A DNA stretch of 5,563 bases. It comes from Rubrobacter sp. Its GTDB lineage: Bacteria; Actinomycetota; Rubrobacteria; Rubrobacterales; Rubrobacteraceae. The translations under genes and the position numbers were made by a program. The notes under the pieces were generated by a model. That model was not told the origin of the DNA and did not search any database. It was given only the letters and a program-made list of their open reading frames with translations. The stretch lies in contig JADDKG010000277.1 of assembly GCA_020253895.1 (NCBI GenBank), positions 1 through 5,563 on the forward strand, given 5' to 3'. Shown piece after piece: positions 1 to 5,563 of the stretch (the first letter of the stretch is position 1; each line of letters opens with the position of its first letter).

Positions 1-327
1 CCCCTCCGGCGGCGGCGAGCCCGCCCGCAGCAACACCTCCCCCTCCCGGCCGACCACCAGGATGCTGGTCTGCCCCTCACCCGCGGAGGCCCGGAGCGTC
101 CGCCGCCAGTCGTCGCGCCGCTCGCCGGAGAGCGCGTCGGCTATGGCGGCGGCGCGGGCGAGCGTGCGGTCCTGGGCGTAGTCCCGAAGCCGGGTCTGCA
201 CGGCGGGTATGCCGTAGGCGAACATCAGCACCACGGTCAGGAGCACGGTGAAGATGACGGCGGCGGGCATCCATATGCGGAACCTGAAAGCCACAAAACC
301 ACTTATACCCGCCCGGCGGCCCAACAT
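1..327 (-). CDS. Membrane-anchored sensor protein, probable sensor histidine kinase (N-terminal part)
   Basis: The gene runs off the left edge, and 109 N-terminal residues are visible. A short Arg-rich cytoplasmic leader (about residues 1-18) is followed by one strong hydrophobic helix (about 19-39, core PAAVIFTVLLTVVLMFAYGI). After it comes a charged extracytoplasmic stretch with a helical part (RLRDYAQDRTLARAAAIADA) and a beta-like part near residue 87 (TSILVVGREGEVLL), of the kind seen in PAS/PDC-like sensor domains. One N-terminal helix followed by an Arg/Asp-rich helix is the usual start of a two-component sensor kinase. The kinase core (H-box, ATPase) lies outside the window, so the class is inferred. 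The start is uncertain: ATG at 327 has AAAGGG about 12 bases upstream, while GTG at 294 is also in frame but lacks a clear Shine-Dalgarno. A different membrane sensor, such as a chemoreceptor or diguanylate cyclase, cannot be excluded. Confidence 0.6.
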   Translation of the reverse strand, partial: MLGRRAGISGFVAFRFRIWMPAAVIFTVLLTVVLMFAYGIPAVQTRLRDYAQDRTLARAAAIADALSGERRDDWRRTLRASAGEGQTSILVVGREGEVLLRAGSPPPEG

Positions 328-415
328 TGCCTTAACGCACCCTTTGCCGGGCGCTAACGGGGGGCCGTGCGGGGTTGACGCGGCGCAGGGATAATAGTCT
401 CTTTGGGAGCGGATG
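328..415. promoter_or_regulatory. Divergent intergenic region with promoter-like elements
   Basis: This is the gap between the divergently transcribed sensor gene and membrane protein gene, and it is AT-richer than its surroundings. On the plus strand it has a TTGACG hexamer at 375-380 (like a -35 box) and GATAAT at 390-395 (like a -10 box). They are only 9 bases apart, too close to form one sigma-70-type promoter, so at most one of them is likely used. GATAAT would give a very short leader before the GGGAG ribosome binding site at 405-409. On the minus strand TATTAT (397-392) and TATAAG (307-302) are weak -10 candidates without good -35 partners. Confidence 0.3.
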
Positions 416-877
416 ATGCGTGCGCCGGGTAACGTCAGGCTCTCCTGGGCGGCCGTGGGGCTGGGCTGGCTGGTCGCCGCCCTCGCCGGGGCCGGTCTGA
501 CCGCGCTCCTGAAGCGCCTGTACCCGGTGGCGGTCGGGATCCCGGTGGAGGCCGACGGGACGGTTCTGGGGCTCGCGGTGATCCTGGCGGTCTCCGGCTT
601 TTTTGCCTACCTGCTCGGCGGGTACGTGGCCGGGCGGCGCGCCGGGACCTCGGGCGGGGTCAACGGGGCAATGACGGCTCTGGTGGGCCTGTGCGTGGGG
701 GGCGTGCTGGTGTCCGTGCTCCCCCCGGCGGGGAACGCGCTGGCGCGCGACGGGCTTCTCCCCCCGGCGGCGCTCGGCTTTGCGGCGGAGAGCCTCCCGG
801 TGGCCGTCATGCTCTCCGGAGCCTCCCTGTTCGGGGGGTACGTGGGAGGGCTTATGGGGGAGCCGGTCCACCCCTAG
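416..877 (+). CDS. Small four-helix integral membrane protein of unknown function
   Basis: This encodes 153 residues, almost all hydrophobic. Four membrane helices are predicted by eye, at about 10-32, 50-70, 83-102 and 127-148. The second helix ends in a GGYVAGRRAG turn followed by a Gly-rich GGVNGAMTALVG stretch. This recalls small TIGR04086/DUF3792-like membrane proteins, but only by general architecture. No enzymatic motif or signal peptide is seen. GGGAG at 405-409 lies 6 bases before the ATG at 416 and 3 bases before the adjacent ATG at 413, so 416 is preferred. The gene is divergent from the sensor gene, sharing a short intergenic region with it. Its TAG stop (875-877) interlocks with the stop of an opposing frame in a CTAG. 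I infer an inner-membrane location and can assign no role. Confidence 0.75.
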   Translation: MRAPGNVRLSWAAVGLGWLVAALAGAGLTALLKRLYPVAVGIPVEADGTVLGLAVILAVSGFFAYLLGGYVAGRRAGTSGGVNGAMTALVGLCVGGVLVSVLPPAGNALARDGLLPPAALGFAAESLPVAVMLSGASLFGGYVGGLMGEPVHP

Positions 878-1143
878 GAGGAGGCCGGGACCCCCTCGGC
901 CGCCCGCAGGAGCCGGCAGGCCAGCTCCGGTTCGGGCTCGCCTGCAAGGTCCAGCGGCTCCTCGCCGTCTCCCCGCAGCAGCCGGATGCGGCCGAGGCTG
1001 TAGTGTAGGCAGCCCGCATCTACAAGGAGGATTTGGGGTGCTGATGCTGAACCTGTGGGAGAGCGACGGGCGACGGCCCCAAGGGGAGGCCCCTCGCCGC
1101 AGGCTACCAGGAGGAGGGAGATGTCCGGGAGGTTTCCTCTGGC
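874..1143 (-). pseudogene. Coding-like minus-strand frame without a start codon (possible gene remnant)
   Basis: An open frame of 89 sense codons lies between an in-frame TAG (1146-1144) and a TAG at 876-874, with no ATG, GTG or TTG anywhere in it. The C-terminal half looks coding: from about 1010 down to 877 nearly all third positions are G or C, and the residues read like a soluble protein tail (LHYSLGRIRLLRGDGEEPLD, then an acidic stretch and ACRLLRAAEG). Upstream of about 1030 the bias fades. The simplest reading is a small gene that lost its 5' end or suffered a frameshift. An unusual start (CTG at 1110 or ATC at 1032) or a chance open frame in GC-rich DNA are alternatives. I do not recognise the family. 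Confidence 0.3.
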
Positions 1144-1151
1144 CTACGTAG
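1038..1151 (+). CDS. Possible 37-codon micro-ORF or leader peptide
   Basis: A near-perfect Shine-Dalgarno, AAGGAGG (1024-1030), lies 7 bases before GTG at 1038, with an in-frame ATG at 1044. The frame runs 37 codons to TAG at 1149-1151. The start reads MLMLNLWESDGRR and then becomes a low-complexity Gly/Arg/Pro run, so the later part is not convincing as a folded protein. It overlaps the next small ORF (start 1121) by 31 bases in another frame, which would allow translational coupling. It could be a leader peptide, the start of a gene truncated by frameshift, or chance. It is also antisense to the start-less minus-strand frame, so the two are unlikely both to be genuine coding sequence. Confidence 0.25.
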   Translation: MLMLNLWESDGRRPQGEAPRRRLPGGGRCPGGFLWPT

Positions 1152-1264
1152 CAGGGCTGGTCCGGGGTGGAGGTGAGGGCCGCCTGCTGGCGGGCTTCAA
1201 CCACCTGCCCTTCCCGCCCCGGATAGGGGGCGTGCTGAGGTTTCAGGGGGACGGGCCCGGGTAG
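1121..1264 (+). CDS. Small hypothetical protein (47 aa)
   Basis: The ATG at 1121 is preceded by AGGAGG at 1109-1114 with a 6-base spacer, an ideal ribosome binding site. The 47-residue product has a hydrophobic start (FPLAYVAGLV), a central RLLAGFNHLPFPPRIGGVLR and a Gly/Asp-rich end. Third positions are mostly G or C from about codon 20 on, and the residue pattern (strand, NHLP turn, strand) looks like a small beta-rich protein rather than random translation. I do not recognise a family. A longer in-frame version from GTG at 1055 (69 aa) lacks a ribosome binding site and has an Arg/Pro-rich, non-coding-looking extension. The gene is convergent with the oxidoreductase operon, whose last stop lies about 20 bases away. 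It could be a remnant of a longer gene. Confidence 0.45.
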   Translation: MSGRFPLAYVAGLVRGGGEGRLLAGFNHLPFPPRIGGVLRFQGDGPG

Positions 1265-1283
1265 GCCGGCCCTCCGGGTCCCT
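1240..1283 (-). terminator. GC-rich inverted repeats between convergent genes (possible terminator region)
   Basis: Just past the operon's last stop the minus strand reads GGGACCCGG, then a GGCCGGCC palindrome, then CCCGGGCCCGTCCC. Arms CCCGG and CCGGG, and outer GGGAC and GTCCC, can pair into imperfect hairpins. There is no T tract, so this is not a canonical intrinsic terminator. The position between convergent ends is the main support. Confidence 0.25.
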
Positions 1284-2474
1284 CTACCCCTTCGGAGCCT
1301 CGGCGCCCTCGGGGTGGGGGACGCGCCACCGGGCGTCGAGCCACTTCCTCTCGCTGCGGCTGCTCTCCACTACCTTCTCGATAAAGTGCACCCCGCGGGC
1401 CCCGTCGTAGACGGTGGGGAAGGCGGGGGGTCTCTCCGGGGCGCGGCCCTCGCGGCGGGCGCGGATTGCCGCGGCGACCTCCAGGTAGAGGTTCGCGAAG
1501 GCCTCGATAAACGCCTCCGGGTGGCCGGCGGGGAGGCGGGTAGCCCGCCGGGCGTCCTCGCAGAGGTAGGGGTTGCCCCGGCGGAGGATGCGGGAGGGCT
1601 CCCCGAAGGGGGTGAAGAGGAGGTGGTTGGGCTCCTCCTGGCGCCACCGGAGGCCGCCTTCCGTCCCGTAGATCCGGAGGCTCAGGTTGTTCTCCTCTCC
1701 GGTGGAGATCTGGGAGGAGATCATCACCCCCTTTGCCCCGCCCTCGTAGCGGAGGAGGAGGTTGCCGTCGTCGTCGAGGCGGCGGCCCTCGACGAAGGTG
1801 GTGAGGTCGGCGCAGATCTCGGAGATCTCGAGCCCGGTCACGGTGGCCACCAGGTTCTCGGCGTGCGAGCCGATGTCCCCTATGGCCCCGGCGGCCCCGG
1901 CGAGGGCGGGGTCGGTGCGCCACGCGGCCTGCTTGTCCCCGGCCTCCTCCAGCCGCCGCACGAGCCAGCCCTGGCTGTACTCCACGATGACCTTGCGGAT
2001 CTCGCCCAGCTCCCCGGAGCGGACCATGTGCCGCGCCTGCCGGACCATGGGGTAGCCGGTGTAGTTGTAGGTGACGCAGAAGACCACCCCCGCCTCCTCG
2101 ACGGCCCGCACGAGCTCCCCGGCCTGCCCGGAGGTGTGCACCAGCGGCTTGTCGCAGACCACGTCGATCCCGGCTCTCACGAAGGCGAGGGCCACCGGGA
2201 AGTGCATGTGGTTGGGGGTGACGATGCTAACGAAGTCTATCCGCTCCTCCTCGGGGAGGGCTAGCTCTCCCTCCAGCATCTCCTCCCAGCTGCCGTAGTT
2301 CCTCCTCTCCGGGAGGCCCAGCGCCCGCCCGGAGCGGCGGGCCTTCTCCGGGGTGGAGGAGAGCGCCCCAGCGGCGAGCTCTATCTGGCCGTCCATGAGC
2401 GCCGCCCGGCGGTGTACCGCCCCGATAAAGGAGCCTTCGCCCCCGCCGACCATCCCCATCTTCAGCTTCTCCAT
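1284..2474 (-). CDS. Gfo/Idh/MocA family NAD(P)-dependent oxidoreductase, ThuB-like
   Basis: This encodes a 396-aa cytoplasmic dehydrogenase or keto-reductase expected to act on a sugar, polyol or glycoside. The N-terminal Rossmann fold starts with [12 protein letters not shown] (residues 7-18). The strand end TPNHMH (86-91) leads to CDKPL (107-111), whose Lys109 is the family's catalytic lysine; the usual Glu before Lys is Asp here. The C-terminal sheet domain carries [13 protein letters not shown] (196-208), with Asp200 and His204 as the other catalytic residues. Stretches such as [15 protein letters not shown] (134-148) and WRTDPALAG recall the ThuB group linked to disaccharide use through 3-keto sugars; this comes from memory of the family and is moderate support. 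The ATG is 1 base after the isomerase stop, with GGGGAGGGG just upstream, so translation is probably coupled. It is the last gene of the operon. Its length is normal for the longer members of the family. Confidence 0.9.
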   Translation of the reverse strand: MEKLKMGMVGGGEGSFIGAVHRRAALMDGQIELAAGALSSTPEKARRSGRALGLPERRNYGSWEEMLEGELALPEEERIDFVSIVTPNHMHFPVALAFVRAGIDVVCDKPLVHTSGQAGELVRAVEEAGVVFCVTYNYTGYPMVRQARHMVRSGELGEIRKVIVEYSQGWLVRRLEEAGDKQAAWRTDPALAGAAGAIGDIGSHAENLVATVTGLEISEICADLTTFVEGRRLDDDGNLLLRYEGGAKGVMISSQISTGEENNLSLRIYGTEGGLRWRQEEPNHLLFTPFGEPSRILRRGNPYLCEDARRATRLPAGHPEAFIEAFANLYLEVAAAIRARREGRAPERPPAFPTVYDGARGVHFIEKVVESSRSERKWLDARWRVPHPEGAEAPKG

Positions 2475-2475
2475 C

Positions 2476-3474
2476 TCACCCCTCCCCGAAGGCTGCGTCG
2501 AAGGCCACGCCGGAGGGCTCGAAGTCCAGCCGCCGGACGAAGGCGGCGGACTCGCGGGCCCCGTGCACCCGGTCCATCCCCGAGTCCTCCCACTCCACCG
2601 AGAGCGGCCCCTCGTAACCGATGCGGTTGAGGGCCCGCACTATCTCCTCGAAGTCCACACCGCCGCGCCCCAGCGAGCGGAAGTCCCAGCCGCGGCGGTG
2701 ATCCCCGAAGGGGAGGTGGGAGGAGAGGATGCCGCTCTGGCCGTCGAGGGTGCGGATGGCGTCCTTCATGTGGACGTGGTAGATGCGGTCGGCGAACCGG
2801 TCTATGAACCGCACGGGGTCGACGAACTGCCAGTAGAGGTGCGAGGGATCGAAGTTGAAGCCGAAGGCCTCGCGGCGGCCTATGGCCTCCAGTGCCCGCC
2901 CGGCGGAGTAGAGGTCGTAGGCTATCTCGGTGGGGTGCACCTCGAAGGCGAAGCGTACCCCCTCCTCGTCGAAGACGTCCAGGATGGGGTGCCACCGCTC
3001 CGCGAAGTCCTCGTAGCCGGCGTCTATCTCCTCCCGGGAGGTGGGCGGGAAGAAGTAGAGCTTGTGCCAGACGGAGGAGCCGGTGAAGCCGGTGACGACG
3101 CTCACGCCGAGCCTCCTTGCGGCGCGGGCGGTGTCCTTCATCTCTTGGGCGGCCCGCTGCCTCACCCCTTCGGGGTCTCCGTCGCCCCACACGTGCGCGG
3201 GGAGGGTCGCTCTGTGGCGGGCGTCTATGGGGTCGCAGACGGCCTGGCCGACGAGGTGGTTGCCGATGGCGTAGCACTCCAGCCCGTTCTCCTTGAGGAT
3301 CTCGCGGCGGCTCTCGGCGTAGCCGTCCTCGGAGAGGGCCCTTTGCACCTCGAAGTGGTCCCCCCAGCAGGCGAGCTCCAGCCCGTCGTAGCCCATCTCC
3401 CTGGCGAGCGGGGCCAGCTTCTCGAGCGGCAGGTCCGCCCACTGGCCGGTGAACAGGGTTACCGGTCGCGGCAT
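2476..3474 (-). CDS. Sugar phosphate isomerase/epimerase family TIM-barrel protein (xylose isomerase-like, AP endonuclease 2 fold)
   Basis: This encodes a 332-aa cytoplasmic enzyme of the family that includes IolE, IolI, ketose 3-epimerases and hydroxypyruvate isomerase. The barrel starts with [20 protein letters not shown] and [10 protein letters not shown] (29-38). Metal-binding positions are visible in order: Glu178 in AFEVHP, Asp209 and His212 in FNFDPSH, His235 in YHVHMKD, and Glu294 in SVEWED. A divalent-metal-dependent proton shift on a keto sugar or keto-inositol is therefore expected; the substrate is unknown. The ATG at 3474 has GGGGGAG directly upstream with correct spacing. The same frame stays open much further upstream, but that part is antisense-like shadow of the neighbouring oxidoreductase, with an Arg/Pro/Gly-rich translation. 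The gene sits 38 bases after one oxidoreductase gene and 1 base before the other. That placement suggests it takes the oxidised product of one of them. Confidence 0.9.
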   Translation of the reverse strand: MPRPVTLFTGQWADLPLEKLAPLAREMGYDGLELACWGDHFEVQRALSEDGYAESRREILKENGLECYAIGNHLVGQAVCDPIDARHRATLPAHVWGDGDPEGVRQRAAQEMKDTARAARRLGVSVVTGFTGSSVWHKLYFFPPTSREEIDAGYEDFAERWHPILDVFDEEGVRFAFEVHPTEIAYDLYSAGRALEAIGRREAFGFNFDPSHLYWQFVDPVRFIDRFADRIYHVHMKDAIRTLDGQSGILSSHLPFGDHRRGWDFRSLGRGGVDFEEIVRALNRIGYEGPLSVEWEDSGMDRVHGARESAAFVRRLDFEPSGVAFDAAFGEG

Positions 3475-3512
3475 CTCTCTCCCCCTTTCTCTTCTCGTCT
3501 TCCGTTCCCTTG

Positions 3513-4751
3513 CTACCCGCGGTACTCCCCCCGAGCCACCGCGGGGACGTAGTCCTCGAGTTCTCCGTCCGGGAGGGCTATGGTGCGGCCGGTCTCGGCG
3601 GAGCGGTAGAGGGCCATGAGCATCTCGACGACCGCCACGCCGTCGCGGAAGGTTTCCTCCGGGGGCTCCCCGCGGAGGAAGCTTGCGACCATATGCCTGT
3701 CCTCCAGGGTGTAGCCGTAGGTGGCGGCCTCGTCCTCCAGCACCGGCATCAGGCCCTGCTCGGCGTTCTGCTTCTCGACGAGGTCCTCTCCCGCCTTCCC
3801 TCTGACGTTGCGGGAGAGGAAGACCTTGAGCCCGGTGTTCAGGGTGCTGTACTCCATGGCGTACTCGGGGCCGAGGAGCTCGAGCTGGATCCTGAGCCCC
3901 GGCCCGACGTACGACCAGGAGGTGGTGGCCTCTATGATTAGCCTCCGTCCCGCCTCGTCCTCCAGGGTGAGGGTGCCCCGGGCAAAGTCCTCGGCCGGGC
4001 GCCGGGTGTAGTCCGCCCCCGTCGCCTCCTTGAGCTGGGCGGCGTATTCCGGACGGGTCCACTTCAGGCTGGCGATGGTGGCGTTCGCGCTCAGGAGCCT
4101 CAGCGTCTCCCGGCTCCTGCCGGGCTCGGTGAGCAGGTAGCGGGCCACCTCCACGCTGTGGCACATCATGTCCGAGAGCACGCCGCCGCCCTGCTCCTCC
4201 CCGCGCCAGAACCAGGGAGCGTGGGGGCCGGAGTGCTCCTCGGAGGCCCGGGCCAGGTACGGCCGGCCGGCTATGGGGGCCGCCCGGCGCCAGATGATCT
4301 CCCGGCCCCGCCGGACGGCGGTGGAGAAGAGCTGGTTCTCCAGGTAGCCGTGGTTGAGGTTTGCGTCCTCGGCCAGGCGCAGCATCTCGCGGGCCTCCGA
4401 GAGGTTGCGCGCCAGGGGCTTCTCGCAGGCCACCCCGAGCAAGGAGGCGCGCCCCGCCTTCACCTCGCGGTGTATGGCCCGCATGTGCGCCAGGCGGGTG
4501 CTGTTGGGACCGAGGATCCAGATCGCATCCACCTCCCCCGAGCGGAGCATGCTCTCCACGGAGGGGTGGGGGGTGCAGGGGCCGAGCCCCATCTTACTCG
4601 CCTCGGCGGCGAGCGCCTCCCGGTGGGAGGGGGTGGGGCTGAAGACGGCCGAGATCTTGGCGTCCCTCACCCCGAGAAAGGCCTGCAGGTGGAAGCGGGC
4701 TATAAAGCCGCTCCCTATGAAGCCGATGCGTAAAGGCTTTGTGTCATGCAT
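3513..4751 (-). CDS. Gfo/Idh/MocA family NAD(P)-dependent oxidoreductase (second, divergent copy)
   Basis: This encodes a 412-aa dehydrogenase. The Rossmann fold opens with [14 protein letters not shown] (8-21). CEKPLARN (109-116) supplies the catalytic Lys111. [19 protein letters not shown] (188-206) supplies Asp194 and His198, so the family's catalytic set is intact. The C-terminal domain has an extra segment (about 220-260, Lys/Arg/Glu-rich) that makes it longer than the usual 330-380 residues. It shares only fold-level motifs with the other oxidoreductase of the operon, so the two probably catalyse different steps or act on different substrates. ATG at 4751 places the Rossmann strand at residue 8, as is typical, but has no close ribosome binding site (GAGG is about 12 bases away). 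GTG at 4769, overlapping the permease stop in GTGA, is an in-frame alternative that would add six residues. The gene follows the permease by 14 bases or overlaps it, depending on the start. Confidence 0.9.
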   Translation of the reverse strand: MHDTKPLRIGFIGSGFIARFHLQAFLGVRDAKISAVFSPTPSHREALAAEASKMGLGPCTPHPSVESMLRSGEVDAIWILGPNSTRLAHMRAIHREVKAGRASLLGVACEKPLARNLSEAREMLRLAEDANLNHGYLENQLFSTAVRRGREIIWRRAAPIAGRPYLARASEEHSGPHAPWFWRGEEQGGGVLSDMMCHSVEVARYLLTEPGRSRETLRLLSANATIASLKWTRPEYAAQLKEATGADYTRRPAEDFARGTLTLEDEAGRRLIIEATTSWSYVGPGLRIQLELLGPEYAMEYSTLNTGLKVFLSRNVRGKAGEDLVEKQNAEQGLMPVLEDEAATYGYTLEDRHMVASFLRGEPPEETFRDGVAVVEMLMALYRSAETGRTIALPDGELEDYVPAVARGEYRG

Positions 4752-4765
4752 CTCTAACGCGTGCC

Positions 4766-5563
4766 TCACTCTCTTAGCGCCCGCTGCCTGCCGTAGAGGG
4801 AGAGCAGGGCCAGCAGGGTCAGCCCGTAGACGATCTGGCGGGCGGACTCGGGCAGGTCCAGGGCGGTGAGCAGGCTGGTCAGGAGGGTGAGGACCAGCGC
4901 CCCGGCCATCGTCCCCGAGTAGCTGCCGACGCCGCCCGCTAGCAGGGTCCCCCCGACGACCACCGCGGCCACCGAGGGAAGGGTGTATGGGTCGCCGAGG
5001 TTCAGGAAGACCTGCCGGGTGTAGCCGAGGAGGACGGCCCCACCCAGGGCGGCGAGCATCCCACTCAGGGCGTAGGTGGCCACGATCACCGCGGGCACCC
5101 TGACCCCGGAGAGCCGGGCGGTGGTCCGGTTGACCCCCACGGCGAAGAGCTGCCGCCCGTACGGGGTGCGCCACAGGAGGAGCCACATCAGGACGCCCAG
5201 CGCAACCCACACCAGCACCACCCCCGGTATCCCGAACAGGAGGGAGCCGGAGACCAGCCCGGTCAGGAGGTCCGGGGTCTCCCCGCGCAGCTGGCCCCGG
5301 GTTATGACCAGGATCAGGCCCTGCACCACCCCGGCCATCCCCAGCGTCATCACCAGGGGTGGGATCTTGAGTAGCGTGATCCCGAGCCCGTTCACCGCCC
5401 CTATGAGGAGCCCGACCCCGAGGGCTATGGCGAGCGCCAAGAGCGCCCCGCCGGCCTCGCCGGTGCCGAGCCTGAAGACCAGGATGGCGCCCAGGGTGAC
5501 CACCGCCCCGACCGAGAGGTCTATCCCCTCCCCGCCGCTTATGATGACCAGCGTCTGGCCCGC
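4766..5563 (-). CDS. Sugar ABC transporter permease, RbsC/XylH type (C-terminal 265 residues)
   Basis: This is an inner-membrane permease subunit of the CUT2 (ribose/xylose/galactose) family of ABC importers. The 5' end is outside the window. The visible part begins with TLVIISGGEGIDLSVGA (4-20), the family's characteristic ISGGIDLSVG signature with two extra residues (GE). Six to seven hydrophobic helices follow. The cytoplasmic coupling loop reads GRQLFAVGVNRTTARLSGVRV (136-156), matching the usual AIGGNxxAARLSGI, and GGVGSYSGTMAGALVL (210-225) matches the late GGxGSxxGTxxGA motif. The end (YGRQRALRE) is normal for the family, so the C-terminus is complete. A GTG at 5503 could be mistaken for the start, but the family signature lies upstream of it. 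Partners (an RbsA-type ATPase with two nucleotide-binding domains and an RbsB-type binding protein) are expected further upstream. It probably imports the substrate handled by the three downstream enzymes. Confidence 0.93.
   Translation of the reverse strand, partial: AGQTLVIISGGEGIDLSVGAVVTLGAILVFRLGTGEAGGALLALAIALGVGLLIGAVNGLGITLLKIPPLVMTLGMAGVVQGLILVITRGQLRGETPDLLTGLVSGSLLFGIPGVVLVWVALGVLMWLLLWRTPYGRQLFAVGVNRTTARLSGVRVPAVIVATYALSGMLAALGGAVLLGYTRQVFLNLGDPYTLPSVAAVVVGGTLLAGGVGSYSGTMAGALVLTLLTSLLTALDLPESARQIVYGLTLLALLSLYGRQRALRE

Noticed and set aside
77..274. 65-codon minus-strand frame MDARRRHLHR... inside the sensor gene
   Set aside because: It is shifted relative to the frame that gives a clean membrane helix and sensor-like sequence, and it is an Arg/His-rich shadow.
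375..395. TTGACG plus GATAAT as a single sigma-70-type promoter
   Set aside because: The two hexamers are only 9 bases apart, against the required 16-18, so they cannot work as one promoter.
332..1204. Minus-strand open frame of 290 codons across the membrane protein gene
   Set aside because: The Arg/Pro/Gly/His-rich translation is typical of a shadow frame. The plus-strand frame has four clear membrane helices and a ribosome binding site.
1314..2264. Long plus-strand open frame (316 codons) antisense to the ThuB-like oxidoreductase
   Set aside because: The translation is Gly/Pro/Val/Asp-rich without domain motifs, and the minus strand has a full set of Gfo/Idh/MocA motifs. Long antisense frames are expected at this G+C.
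2353..3552. Long plus-strand open frame (399 codons) antisense to the isomerase
   Set aside because: The composition is biased and repetitive with no recognisable fold, and it spans the boundary of two well-supported minus-strand genes.
3475..4164. Upstream extension of the isomerase frame (about 230 residues)
   Set aside because: It lies wholly within the second oxidoreductase in another frame and reads as Arg/Gly/Pro-rich noise. The ATG at 3474 has a good ribosome binding site and a family-typical N-terminus.
4770..5210. Upstream extension of the second oxidoreductase frame into the permease gene
   Set aside because: The translation is Arg/Pro-rich noise antagonistic to the clear permease motifs. 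The Rossmann strand begins immediately after ATG 4751.
1..5563. tRNA, rRNA, CRISPR array, insertion sequence or attachment site
   Set aside because: No repeated spacer pattern, transposase-like protein, terminal inverted repeats or tRNA-like cloverleaf was seen on reading both strands.

Overview
This is a GC-rich (roughly 70% G+C by eye) bacterial window. Its codon use is strongly GC3-biased but also takes ATA (Ile), AGG (Arg) and GGG (Gly) freely. That mix, together with thermophile-like small proteins and ribose-type sugar transport, suggests a deep-branching actinobacterium of the Rubrobacter kind. The assignment is an impression from composition and protein flavour, not a match.

Layout. 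Positions 1-327 (minus strand) hold the N-terminus of a membrane-anchored sensor protein, probably a histidine kinase, cut by the window edge. Positions 328-415 are a divergent intergenic region with promoter-like elements. Positions 416-877 (plus) encode a small four-helix membrane protein of unknown function. Positions 878-1283 are a messy stretch. It holds a coding-like but start-less minus-strand frame whose stop interlocks with the stop of the membrane protein gene, a possible 37-codon plus-strand micro-ORF with an excellent ribosome binding site, and a small plus-strand ORF (47 aa) that also has an excellent one.

Positions 1284-5563 (minus) are a tightly packed four-gene catabolic operon. 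Transcribed from right to left it reads: an RbsC/XylH-type sugar ABC permease (5' end outside the window), a 412-aa Gfo/Idh/MocA oxidoreductase, a 332-aa xylose-isomerase-like TIM-barrel isomerase/epimerase, and a second, distinct 396-aa Gfo/Idh/MocA oxidoreductase. Gaps between genes are -3 to 38 bases, so co-transcription is very likely.

How the genes work together (inference). The permease imports a sugar, polyol or glycoside. The two NAD(P)-dependent oxidoreductases and the isomerase then act on it by oxidation/reduction and keto-isomerisation. The pattern resembles inositol catabolism and 3-keto-glycoside pathways. The downstream oxidoreductase looks like the ThuB type of enzyme known from trehalose/disaccharide utilisation. 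The actual substrate cannot be read from the window. The partner ATPase, substrate-binding protein and regulator are expected beyond the right edge.
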